Shown here in pieces: positions 39,672 through 48,010 of a stretch of 64,000 bases of DNA. This stretch comes from Sulfurovum sp. (GTDB lineage: Bacteria > Campylobacterota > Campylobacteria > Campylobacterales > Sulfurovaceae): positions 618,421 to 682,420 of the forward strand of contig JAIZOF010000001.1 of assembly GCA_020525365.1 (NCBI GenBank). The letters are read 5' to 3'. Within the stretch, counting starts at the first letter, position 1; every line of letters starts with the position of its first letter. Both the position numbers and the translations under genes were made by a program. The notes under the pieces are model-generated. The model did not search any database, was not told where the DNA came from, and saw only the letters and a program-made list of their open reading frames with translations.

Positions 39672-42600
39672 CTATATAGTTTCTATAGCTGCTTTGATTT
39701 TATCTTTACTATTGCTGTCTGTAATAATGGTAATGGTATCCTCTACACCAGAAAGACCCCAGCTTGCAAGATCAGAATCGGTAAAGAGTATATCGTAATT
39801 GCCTGTGTGTAGTTTTGCTTTTAACTCATTTTGGTGCTCAGCAATATCATAATCGTAGCCTAAGTTATCGAGTAGTTTTATTAAAATCTTTTGTTCAAGT
39901 AGGGATTTTTTGGCAATAAGTATTTTTTTAGCTTGTTTGTCTTCTTTTATGTTGTCAAGATTAATCTGCCCAACTGATACGACAGTATCCTCTTGTTGTG
40001 ACTTTTGTAGCACTACCGTCTCTTCATTGATTTGTTGTTCATGTTTCTCTAGCAGTCCATCTTGTGCTGCTTTACTTGAAAGGAATTTATTTAAAATATA
40101 GAGTAGGTCAGTTGTCTCAATAGGTTTGGCAATATACTCATCCATACCTTTGGAAAGGAAATTTTCTCGATCACCCTTGAGGGTATTGGCTGTAAAAGCA
40201 ACAATGGGCACATGGGGTACTCCCTTATCTTTTTCAAAGTCAAGAATTTTATGTGTTGCCTCAAGACCATCTACTACCGGCATCTGAATATCCATAAAGA
40301 TTAGGTCATAGGCAGTATTTTGACGTTTTTCAAAAGCCTCTAAACCATTATTTGCAACTTCTACCTCAATACCATGCTTTTCAAGTGCATATTTAATTAA
40401 TTTTTGGTTGATGGTATTGTCTTCAGCAACAAGTATTTTTGCATTAAATTGAACTGTTTGTACCTTTGGCTTATTCTTAACCAATTCTGAAGAAGTCAAG
40501 ACAGTTTCACTTAGCATCATCTTAAGTTTGGTGAGTGTTACAGGTTTAAAAATAACATTATTTTGATTAACACCTATGGCTTCAATTTTTGCCCGACTGG
40601 TAACATTTGCAATAAGAATCAACTTGCTTTTGTCAATATTTGCAAGCCCATCTAAAATATCCTGCTCTGCTTTATCTAGATCTATCCAGTAAGTTTTACA
40701 TATTTTTTTTTCGTCTAGTTCTCTGAATTTATCTAGAGATTCGAAGTATTTCACTTTTGATCCAAAGTAGTCAAAGTATGTATCAAGATAGTTGTCAAGA
40801 ACAGTTGGAGTTTCTGCTTGATATTTTCCAATAGTCATGTCTTCAAAGGCATGATCATAATCCTCCTCTGTTGATTCAATCTCTTCAAGTGGGAGAGTAA
40901 AATAGAAGGTTGTTCCATGACCTTCGGTACTCTCAAGTTCAAGTTTGCCACCCATCAACTCAACAAATTGTTTAGAGATAGTCAGCCCAAGACCAGTACC
41001 TCCATACTTTCTTGTCACAGAAACATCAGCCTGAGAAAAGGCATCAAAGATATACCCTTTCTGATCTTCAGTCATACCAATACCATTGTCCTGTACAGAG
41101 AATACAATACGTGGATTTGACCTACCCGCATCCCCTTTAATCTTTTCTATTTTAAGATTAATCATACCACCATAGTCAGTAAACTTGAGAGCATTAGAGA
41201 GTAGGTTAATAATAATTTCTTTAATTTTGGTTGGGTCTCCTTTAAGTTTTGGAGAGATTGTTGGATCCATGTAGAAGTTAAGATCAATATTCTTCTCTGC
41301 TATACTGGCTGCGTAAGTCTCAACTGCATTCTCAAACTCCTCAGCTGAATTGAAAGCAATATTTTCAATCTCAACCTTATTGCTTTCAATCTTAGAAAGG
41401 TCAAGAATATTACTAATAATATTTAGTAGATTCCTGGAGCTTTTATCAATAATATTAAGGAATTCACGTTGTTCTGTATTGAGATCTGTATCTTTGAGTA
41501 TTTTGGTAAATCCAACAATACCATTGATGGGTGTACGTATCTCATGTGACATATTTGCCAAAAAGAGTAATTTTGCTCTATTTGCCTGAAGGGCAAGGAG
41601 CTTATCTTGTCTTGCAGTCTTAACCAGTGTTTCAAGGAATTTGTATCCTTCTTTGGTCCCTTCTAGTGTATCAAGATCAATATTTTCAATATGTGAGGTA
41701 TCTACGGCGAGACACTCATTGTTCTCTTTGATGTCTATCACTATGTGATTGAGTATATTTTCAAGTTTTTTGATATTTCTAGTCATACCTCTTGTGGTGA
41801 TGTACCCAAGATAGGCAAGCAGTAAACTTAACAAGAGAATAGCAGTGGAGATTACAAGTAGTGAAAATTGCTTTTTAAGATAGAGACCTGTTTTGTGCCA
41901 AAGCATGTTAGACGTAACTATCTCTGCTTTGTTGTATAGTGTAATTTTTTGAGTCTGTAACGAGAACCAATCTGCAGGATCTTCTGTGTGCTTGCCACCA
42001 TTAGCAGCTACTTGTATGCCCAAAGAAGTTTTAGCCAGTTTCTGGAGTAGATGTTTGGCTTTTGGGTTATTGAAAATATTGTTAAGCTTGGTACGCAGTT
42101 GTGGGTTGGAAACCTGTTTTATATCAAAGATATTTGCCCTGACTCTAGCACTATTCCATAGCATCATCTCATCAAAATCCATTGATGTTCTTTGGGTTGC
42201 ATAGTAAGAGATAAGCCCACGTTCAATCTCGGCACCTTCTTTGGCAATATAGAGTTGAGAAAGGGTGGAGATCAAGGAGGTAATATCGGTATTGAGCTCA
42301 AAGTTATTAATGTGTAATAAATTCTGCATTATGGGTGTAGAGAGTTTTTGAACATAGCCATCTACAAATACTTTTTTAAAAGTATTTGTAGAAGAAGTAG
42401 TCTCTTTTCGAATTAGAGTAATGCCCTTAAAATTCTTTAAAAGCTTTTGGTAAAGTGTAGTATTTAGCTCAATATTTTCTCTAGGCAGTACTGGCAAAAG
42501 AGAAAGTAGACTTTCATTACGTATTACAATTTTATTATGCAATTGTAATAAAATGTTATCAGTAGAGATATATTGCTTTTTTAAAAGTTTGCCAAAGGCT

Positions 42601-42815
42601 TTTTGGTTGCTTCCCATGTAAAGTGCAGTCAATCCATACTCTTTTCCTGTATGCGTGAGTACTTTACTGATATATGCATTATTACTTAGTACAGTTTTTA
42701 AAGCTTGTGCTTTTTTGTAGTCAATATATGAAGTTATAAAAAAGTGACTTGAAAACAGAAGTAGCAACAAGATTGGTACAAGAGCAATTAACTTGAGTCT
42801 GTTGTGTATGGTCAT
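39672..42815 (-). CDS. Hybrid sensor histidine kinase with periplasmic NIT-like sensor
   Basis: A 1047-residue membrane kinase. TM1 is near residues 8-30 and TM2 near 320-345. Between them lies a helical periplasmic domain of about 280 residues (with KEGAEIERGLIS) like nitrate/nitrite-sensing NIT domains. After a HAMP-like linker comes HisKA with phospho-acceptor His424 (ANMSHEIRTP) and an HATPase (NLLSNALKF, DNGIGM, GTGLGLTI). Then follow three receiver-like modules: a degenerate one (about 680-790), an active one with MDIQMP (phospho-Asp842), and a degenerate C-terminal one. The adjacent Hpt gene on the same strand, 15 bases upstream, is likely its phosphorelay partner. No response-regulator gene with an output domain lies nearby. 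Confidence 0.9.
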   Translation of the reverse strand: MTIHNRLKLIALVPILLLLLFSSHFFITSYIDYKKAQALKTVLSNNAYISKVLTHTGKEYGLTALYMGSNQKAFGKLLKKQYISTDNILLQLHNKIVIRNESLLSLLPVLPRENIELNTTLYQKLLKNFKGITLIRKETTSSTNTFKKVFVDGYVQKLSTPIMQNLLHINNFELNTDITSLISTLSQLYIAKEGAEIERGLISYYATQRTSMDFDEMMLWNSARVRANIFDIKQVSNPQLRTKLNNIFNNPKAKHLLQKLAKTSLGIQVAANGGKHTEDPADWFSLQTQKITLYNKAEIVTSNMLWHKTGLYLKKQFSLLVISTAILLLSLLLAYLGYITTRGMTRNIKKLENILNHIVIDIKENNECLAVDTSHIENIDLDTLEGTKEGYKFLETLVKTARQDKLLALQANRAKLLFLANMSHEIRTPINGIVGFTKILKDTDLNTEQREFLNIIDKSSRNLLNIISNILDLSKIESNKVEIENIAFNSAEEFENAVETYAASIAEKNIDLNFYMDPTISPKLKGDPTKIKEIIINLLSNALKFTDYGGMINLKIEKIKGDAGRSNPRIVFSVQDNGIGMTEDQKGYIFDAFSQADVSVTRKYGGTGLGLTISKQFVELMGGKLELESTEGHGTTFYFTLPLEEIESTEEDYDHAFEDMTIGKYQAETPTVLDNYLDTYFDYFGSKVKYFESLDKFRELDEKKICKTYWIDLDKAEQDILDGLANIDKSKLILIANVTSRAKIEAIGVNQNNVIFKPVTLTKLKMMLSETVLTSSELVKNKPKVQTVQFNAKILVAEDNTINQKLIKYALEKHGIEVEVANNGLEAFEKRQNTAYDLIFMDIQMPVVDGLEATHKILDFEKDKGVPHVPIVAFTANTLKGDRENFLSKGMDEYIAKPIETTDLLYILNKFLSSKAAQDGLLEKHEQQINEETVVLQKSQQEDTVVSVGQINLDNIKEDKQAKKILIAKKSLLEQKILIKLLDNLGYDYDIAEHQNELKAKLHTGNYDILFTDSDLASWGLSGVEDTITIITDSNSKDKIKAAIETI

Positions 42816-42830
42816 GGCATGCCTCCTTTT

Positions 42831-44072
42831 TTATTCAGAGACAGATTTGACTTGGTTCTCAAGTGAAAGAAAATATGCCCAGTAATTCTTGACTAACTCA
42901 GGAACCCTGTCAATGTCTTGATTGAGTTCAATTTTGTGGAGTGTGTCAGCAAGTGGTTCGATATATAGGTTACTTGAAGTTCCTTTTAGAAGATGCCCTA
43001 TTTTTTGTATTGTCTCGAGGTTATTGTCGTTATATGAGGCAAGTATCTTCTCTGTCTCTTCACGCGCCTGTACTGTAAAATCATTGATAAACTCCTCAAC
43101 TAAGTCGACAGGAAGGGCAAGTTTTTCAGCAGACTCTTTAATGTGAAAATCAAAATGGACTGGTTTGATATCGCTAAGATCAATAGGTGCCCTCTCTCCT
43201 TCTGATGAAAGATCCTCTTTCTTGGAATGTACTGTGTCTAGTATTTTAAAAAAGGACTCTATGACAGTGTTACGTTGTTCGGTGGAAGAGGCATTGCTGA
43301 TTTGTTTCAAAGTATCTTCGGCAAAGGGTAGATGCAAGACATTGGAGAGATGGATTAAGGTATGAAGTGCCTCTTTCCTCTCTTTTTCATTTTGACCCTG
43401 AAGTATCTGTCTTAACCCTAATGCTGTATCAATGTACTCTTTTAGGAAGAGATTATAATCATCTGCTGATATTCCAATTTTTTCACTGATATGTTTGATA
43501 TCGATATAAATAGGTTCATTTTGATCTTGCAGACTACTCTGGGTCTCTGTGATTTCAGGCTCTGTATCATCAGGAAGGATAAGCTCAAAGAGATCTTTAT
43601 CCTCTTCTGAGGCAGTAGATACTGTTTCCTCTGATGTGGACTCCTCGTTTTCAAATAGCTCAGCAATATCTGGGTCTAAAGCAATTGTCTCTTTATCCTC
43701 TTCTGAGGCAGTAGATACTGCTTCCTCTGATGTGGACTCCTCATTTTCAAATAGCTCAACAATATCTAGGTCTAAATCGATTGCTTCTTCAGTTTTTTCT
43801 TCAGAGATAGAGATATCTGCTCCTGATTTTTCCTCATGAATATTGACCAAATAAATATCACCAGTTTTGCCTACCAAGCAAGAGATAGTTGCACTATAGT
43901 ATTTTGTTGTGCTACCGGTACTAATAGCCACCTCCTCTTCACCGAGATTAAAGATAATCTCTTGAAGATCCACCTTTTTGTAAAATGTATCTGTATTAGA
44001 TATCCCAATATTTGAGAGAAGTTGAGAATCAATAGCAATAATTTGTCTGTCTTGGTTTATAATGCAGTACAT
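42831..44072 (-). CDS. Hpt-domain phosphotransfer protein with acidic repeat
   Basis: A 413-residue protein in three parts: an N-terminal globular domain of about 80 residues, an acidic Ser/Glu-rich linker with two near-identical 32-residue repeats (about residues 96-159), and a C-terminal region with two Hpt-like helical bundles. The last bundle has the proper phospho-site HLLKGTSSNL (His360); the earlier one (HTLIHLSNVLHLPF) looks degenerate. It precedes the hybrid kinase gene by 15 bases, so it probably receives phosphate from Asp842 of that kinase. Confidence 0.8.
   Translation of the reverse strand: MYCIINQDRQIIAIDSQLLSNIGISNTDTFYKKVDLQEIIFNLGEEEVAISTGSTTKYYSATISCLVGKTGDIYLVNIHEEKSGADISISEEKTEEAIDLDLDIVELFENEESTSEEAVSTASEEDKETIALDPDIAELFENEESTSEETVSTASEEDKDLFELILPDDTEPEITETQSSLQDQNEPIYIDIKHISEKIGISADDYNLFLKEYIDTALGLRQILQGQNEKERKEALHTLIHLSNVLHLPFAEDTLKQISNASSTEQRNTVIESFFKILDTVHSKKEDLSSEGERAPIDLSDIKPVHFDFHIKESAEKLALPVDLVEEFINDFTVQAREETEKILASYNDNNLETIQKIGHLLKGTSSNLYIEPLADTLHKIELNQDIDRVPELVKNYWAYFLSLENQVKSVSE
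43597..43788. repeat. Two tandem 96-base units inside the Hpt gene
   Basis: Two adjacent 96-base units (43597-43692 and 43693-43788) differ at only a few positions over most of their length. Each encodes 32 residues beginning LDxDIxELFENEESTSEE. High DNA identity shows a recent in-frame duplication of the linker. Confidence 0.85.
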
Positions 44073-44156
44073 AGTTAAGTAGCCCCTCTTAATTTTTTAC
44101 TTAAGTCATTCTTGAATAGTATCTCATAACTCTTTGAAAGTAGCTTTAGGCATATA

Positions 44157-44639
44157 TTGGAACAGTATATAATGTTATGATTTTTTTCCTCTTATGATTT
44201 TTGCAATTTTTTTATTGGTAACGTTTGCAATCTCTTCCATTATGCAGCATAGATTGCCTCAAATGTACCAAAATAGTCAAGTAGTTTTTGTATAGTCGCT
44301 TTTCCTACCCCCTTTTTATCCAAGAGTGATACTTGAGTATCCTCTTGGCGTTTTTTCTTTTGATGGTAAGTCACTGCATAGCGATGTGCCTCATCTCTTT
44401 GACGTTGTATCCAGTGAAGACGACTATCGTTAGGCTTAAGTTCCATTATACCTTCGTGTGTATAGAGTAGATCTTTTGCTGCTCCTTTTGCACGGTGAGC
44501 CTTAGCGTCGAGTTTCTCTTTGGCAATGGCAACTACATCAAGATTAACCTTTGCTTCGGCAAGTAGTTTTTTAGCAAGGTTGAGGTTTGCCTGCCCCCCA
44601 TCGAGTATCCAAAGATCAGGTGGAGGAGTATTTTTAAAA
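44157..44639 (-). repeat. Master copy of the uvrC 3' end (arm of inverted repeat)
   Basis: This 483-base stretch, the last 130 codons of uvrC plus about 80 bases after its stop, is found again in inverted orientation at 45529-46026, with indels and substitutions in that second copy. The match continues past the stop codon (for example ataagaggaaaaaa, tatatactgttcc), which shows DNA-level copying and not shared protein ancestry. Confidence 0.85.
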
Positions 44640-45526
44640 TCAATGATACGCCTTGACAGCATCTCTCTCATTTGCCCTACTTCATCTCCAATATGGAGTT
44701 CATAGCGCCTATAGCTATTTTTATCCCAATTTCCTTCATGCCAGACGACCATGCCGCCAACTGTTGCGACACCCATCATATGTGAATTATCAAAGGCCTC
44801 AACCCTATAAGGGATAGAGGAGAGGTTTAGTAGATCAGCAATACGTTGTTCGATAAGACTATCAGGATTTTTTTGGCGCAATAACTCTTTACAATTTTGT
44901 AGTGCTAAGGTAATTAGTTTTGACTTGGATCCACGTTTGGGGTGTGTGATGGTAATTTTTTTGCCAAAACGCTCTGAGAGTACTTGTGCGGTTTGTGATA
45001 TATCTACAAAAGGGTGTGAGACAAGAATCTCGTTAGCCATTTGTGGTGTATCGATTGTATAGAACTCTAGCAAAGCCTGCTTGTAGGCTTCATTCTCTTC
45101 AAAGATATGGGTTTGCCTAAAATAGGTGTAAGATGAGGAGATAATCTTGCCATTTCGCATGAAAAGTTTCACAATAACACCACGCGCATCACCATTAATA
45201 ATAGCAAAAATATCTACATTAAGAGTGTTGGCAAGGTCAATAGACGAATGGATACTTAATGATTTGATGGATTGTATCATATCACGCATGGTTGCAGCTT
45301 CTTCAAAACGCTCCTGTATTGCTAGTGTATCCATGCGTTCACTGAGTTTTTTAGTCAGTTTTTTGCGCTTGAGTAACCCCTCTTTGGCTTCTTGCACAAT
45401 CTTTCCATAAGTCTCTAATGTGACTTTTTTTTCACAAGGAGCAAGGCATTTGTCTATCTGATAAAAAAGGCAAGCTTTCCCCTCTTTTAAGGCAAATAGG
45501 AAGAGATAACATCCAAGGCGTATCAT
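44240..45526 (-). pseudogene. uvrC: UvrC excinuclease, truncated: N-terminal GIY-YIG half missing
   Basis: UvrC makes both incisions in nucleotide excision repair. The open frame of 428 codons begins within the protein, at the cysteine-rich segment (LKEGKACLFYQIDKCLAPCE). It then has the UvrB-binding helix (QERFEEAATMRDMI), the RNase H-like nuclease (VEAFDNSHMMGVATVGGMVV, LWILDGGQANLNLA) and the first C-terminal helix-hairpin-helix (KGVGKATIQKLLDYFG). Full-length UvrC is about 600 residues. The missing part includes the whole GIY-YIG domain, so 3' incision is impossible. No ribosome-binding site precedes the ATG. The break, at 45526-45529, joins the gene to an inverted copy of its own 3' end. 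Confidence 0.9.
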
Positions 45527-45528
45527 TG

Positions 45529-46026
45529 TTTAAAAATGCCGCCACTGATCTTTGGTTACTCCTAGGTGGGGAACAGACAAACCTCAACCTTGCTAAAGCT
45601 TCACTGAAGCAAAGGGGTTAATCTTGATGTGAATTTACCCATTTGCAAGAGAAACTCGACGCTTCAAGGCTCACCGTGCAAAAAGGAGCAGCAAAGATCT
45701 ACTCCTATACACACAGAAAGGTATGTAATGGAACTTAAAGCTAACGATAGTCGTCTTCCCTCTGGGTCTAGCATCAAAGGGAATGAAGGCACATCGCTAT
45801 GCAGTGACTTACTGCATCAAAGAAAAACATAAGAGGATACTCAAATTATCACTCTTGGATCATAAAAAGAAGAAACGTGAAACTATACAAGAAACTACTA
45901 TTTTAGCAAGGGTACATTTGGGAACCAATCTATGCTGCATCAATGGAGGATTACAGAAACGTTACTAATAAAAGAATTTCAAAAATCATAAAGAGGAAAA
46001 AATCCTTAACATTATATACTGTTCCC
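45529..46026 (+). pseudogene. Inverted, decayed copy of the uvrC 3' end
   Basis: On the plus strand, joined frames read DLWLLLGGEQTNLNLAKA-like, then EKLDA-like, YVMELKANDSRL, AHRYAVTY, LSLLD and RETIQ, matching the end of UvrC. The DNA match also covers the sequence after the uvrC stop (CATAAAGAGGAAAAAATC, TATATACTGTTCC). Frameshifts and stops occur throughout, so it encodes nothing. Short open frames here are not genes. After it, 46027-46111 holds nothing recognisable. Confidence 0.85.
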
Positions 46027-46111
46027 AAGATTATACACCTTCAAAAAACAGATAGAGGTGTATTTCTATTTTATAAGAGTATATTTTTAATTTTTCTAAA
46101 TATAGATTTCG

Positions 46112-46390
46112 TCAACCTCTTTTGCGTATACTCTCCCACAGATGAATGAGACGTTTTTTTACTAAAGTAAAGATATCATAGTTATGTGATATCTCTTCAT
46201 TGCTCTCATCCTTGCACGGATGTGAGAGTGCGACAAAAAGTATTTCATTTTTGATATAGACAAAGGCAATTGCTTTTTGCCATTTTTCTCCTAAAAGTGA
46301 GATAAATTTCCTATAACACGTATGCTGGTTTAGATATTTGAATTGAGGTTGGCTGGTAAGATGAGACAAGATTATGGACATACTTTTCAT
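46112..46390 (-). CDS. Small conserved hypothetical protein, possibly shortened
   Basis: A 92-residue protein with SHLTSQPQFKYLNQHTCYRKFISLLGEKWQKAIAFVYIKNEILFVALSHP in its first half (residues 8-57, read in two parts), a pattern I associate with a DciA/DUF721-like protein of Campylobacterota. The second half (DESNEEISHNYDIFTLVKKRL) looks less conserved, and such proteins are usually longer, so a 3' frameshift or deletion is possible. Its ATG (46390, or 46381) lies almost back-to-back with the divergent lipoprotein gene, and no ribosome-binding site is evident. Confidence 0.5.
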   Translation of the reverse strand: MKSMSIILSHLTSQPQFKYLNQHTCYRKFISLLGEKWQKAIAFVYIKNEILFVALSHPCKDESNEEISHNYDIFTLVKKRLIHLWESIRKRG

Positions 46391-46393
46391 AGA

Positions 46394-46534
46394 ATGATTA
46401 TAGCATCAATTTACTGTATAGTCCTCGTGGGATGCGGACACAAGACAGATCCTGTCTATGTGTCAGGTACCTCACCGGTACAACAGACTACCAAAAAAGT
46501 GACATGCAAGAGAAGTGCCCTTGAACAAATATGA
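46394..46534 (+). CDS. Small LptM-like lipoprotein
   Basis: A 46-residue lipoprotein: a hydrophobic leader (MIIASIYCIVLVGC) with lipobox LVGC and then GHKTDPVYV, a short tail. The CG(H/Y)KTDP motif right after the lipidated cysteine is typical of LptM/YifL-like small lipoproteins, which help LptD mature. A longer form from 46361 is possible. Its 3' end overlaps the start of nadB by about 14 bases in another frame. The lptD gene itself lies 11 kb away in this window. Confidence 0.6.
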   Translation: MIIASIYCIVLVGCGHKTDPVYVSGTSPVQQTTKKVTCKRSALEQI

Positions 46535-47972
46535 TGTAATCATTATAGGTGCAGGAATTGCGGGTTTGTACGCAGCAATGAAGCTGCCCAAAAGCAAGAA
46601 AGTATTGGTTGTCTGTAAAGATATCCCATGGGAATGCAATACCTTCTATGCACAGGGTGGGATGGCAACAGCACTCAATGAATTGGATGTGTCAACACAT
46701 ATTGAAGATACGATGGCAGCAGGTACCTATCATAATGATAAAGAGGCTGTCGAAATTCTCTCTAAAACCTCTTTATGTATCATACCTGAGATGATTGGGT
46801 TGGGTATGAAGTTTGATAAGAATGAGAAAGGAGACATTCTTTATACCAAAGAGGCAGCACACTCTGTCGCACGTATTGTTCATGCTGGTGGAGATGCGAC
46901 AGGGCGTTATATGCACTATTTTGCAATGGTGCAGAACAAGCATCAGCTTCAGCGCAATACACTCGTTTATGATTTGCTAATACAAAATGGTCGTTGCTAT
47001 GGCGTGAAAGCAACAGTTAACTATGAACCAACCACTATCTATGCTGATGATATTATTATTGCTTCAGGCGGTATTGGGTCATTGTATGCTTACAATACCA
47101 ATTCCCGTACAGTCTCTGCAGATATTCATGGTATTTGTGTCGAAAAAGGTATTGTACTTGCCGATATGGAGTTTATGCAGTTTCACCCAACAGTATTTGT
47201 TGATACACCTTACGCAAGAAAATTACTTTTAACAGAAGCATTACGTGGCGAGGGTGCTCATGTCGTAGGCGAGAAAGGTAACCGTTTTTTGTTTGATTAC
47301 GACAAAAGAGGAGAGCTTGCCAGCCGTGATATTGTGGCACGGGGTATTTTTGATTATAGGCGCAAAATGGGAGAGAATGCCTATTTGGATTTCTCTATGT
47401 TTGAAGAGAAATGGTTTCATGAACGGTTTCCAAATATTACACATACATTTGAGGCATTAGGGTATCATTTTCCACAGGATCGTATTTCGATCTCTCCGGC
47501 ATTTCATTATGCCAACGGGGGAATTCAATGTAATACCAATGGGTGCATTCCAGGCATAGAAGGACTTTATGTTATAGGTGAAGCAGCACGTACAGGTGTG
47601 CATGGTTCTAACCGTCTTGCTTCCAATTCATTACTTGAGGGAGTTGTCTTTGCTCAGCGTACGGTAGAGTATCTTTTGGGGAAAGAATACCATCAGGTAA
47701 AGACACCTGCGTTTGAGAAGGATTATGGTAATATTCTGCACAAAGAAAATGACAAGATCTACAAGCAGAAGCTACGCCATATTATGTGGAATGATATTGG
47801 TATCATTCGGACAACAAAAGGGTTACATGAAGCCAAAAATTTGATTTATGATATGAAAAATCAGGAGATTGGCAGATTGTTAGAGCTTCGGCTCAATACT
47901 GCTTCGGCAATTGTAGAGGCAGCATTGGCACGGACAGAATCTTTAGGCTCACATTATATTGAGTCTAGATAA
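46521..47972 (+). CDS. nadB: L-aspartate oxidase
   Basis: Oxidises aspartate to iminoaspartate, the first step of NAD synthesis. The 483-residue flavoprotein has the FAD motif VIIIGAGIAGLYAAMKL, the NTFYAQGGMATAL segment, and RTGVHGSNRLASNSLLEGVVF, which is diagnostic for the succinate dehydrogenase/NadB family; no haem or signal sequence is present. The TTG at 46521 suits the GAGAAG box better than the GTG at 46515. nadA and nadC are not in the window. Confidence 0.94.
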   Translation: MNKYDVIIIGAGIAGLYAAMKLPKSKKVLVVCKDIPWECNTFYAQGGMATALNELDVSTHIEDTMAAGTYHNDKEAVEILSKTSLCIIPEMIGLGMKFDKNEKGDILYTKEAAHSVARIVHAGGDATGRYMHYFAMVQNKHQLQRNTLVYDLLIQNGRCYGVKATVNYEPTTIYADDIIIASGGIGSLYAYNTNSRTVSADIHGICVEKGIVLADMEFMQFHPTVFVDTPYARKLLLTEALRGEGAHVVGEKGNRFLFDYDKRGELASRDIVARGIFDYRRKMGENAYLDFSMFEEKWFHERFPNITHTFEALGYHFPQDRISISPAFHYANGGIQCNTNGCIPGIEGLYVIGEAARTGVHGSNRLASNSLLEGVVFAQRTVEYLLGKEYHQVKTPAFEKDYGNILHKENDKIYKQKLRHIMWNDIGIIRTTKGLHEAKNLIYDMKNQEIGRLLELRLNTASAIVEAALARTESLGSHYIESR

Positions 47973-48010
47973 CCAATCTATAGACTTCACCATATCAAAT
48001 AGGAGAATTG

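Noticed and set aside
45629..45968. Two short plus-strand open frames upstream of nadB
   Set aside because: They are frame fragments of the inverted uvrC copy and contain no start signals of their own.
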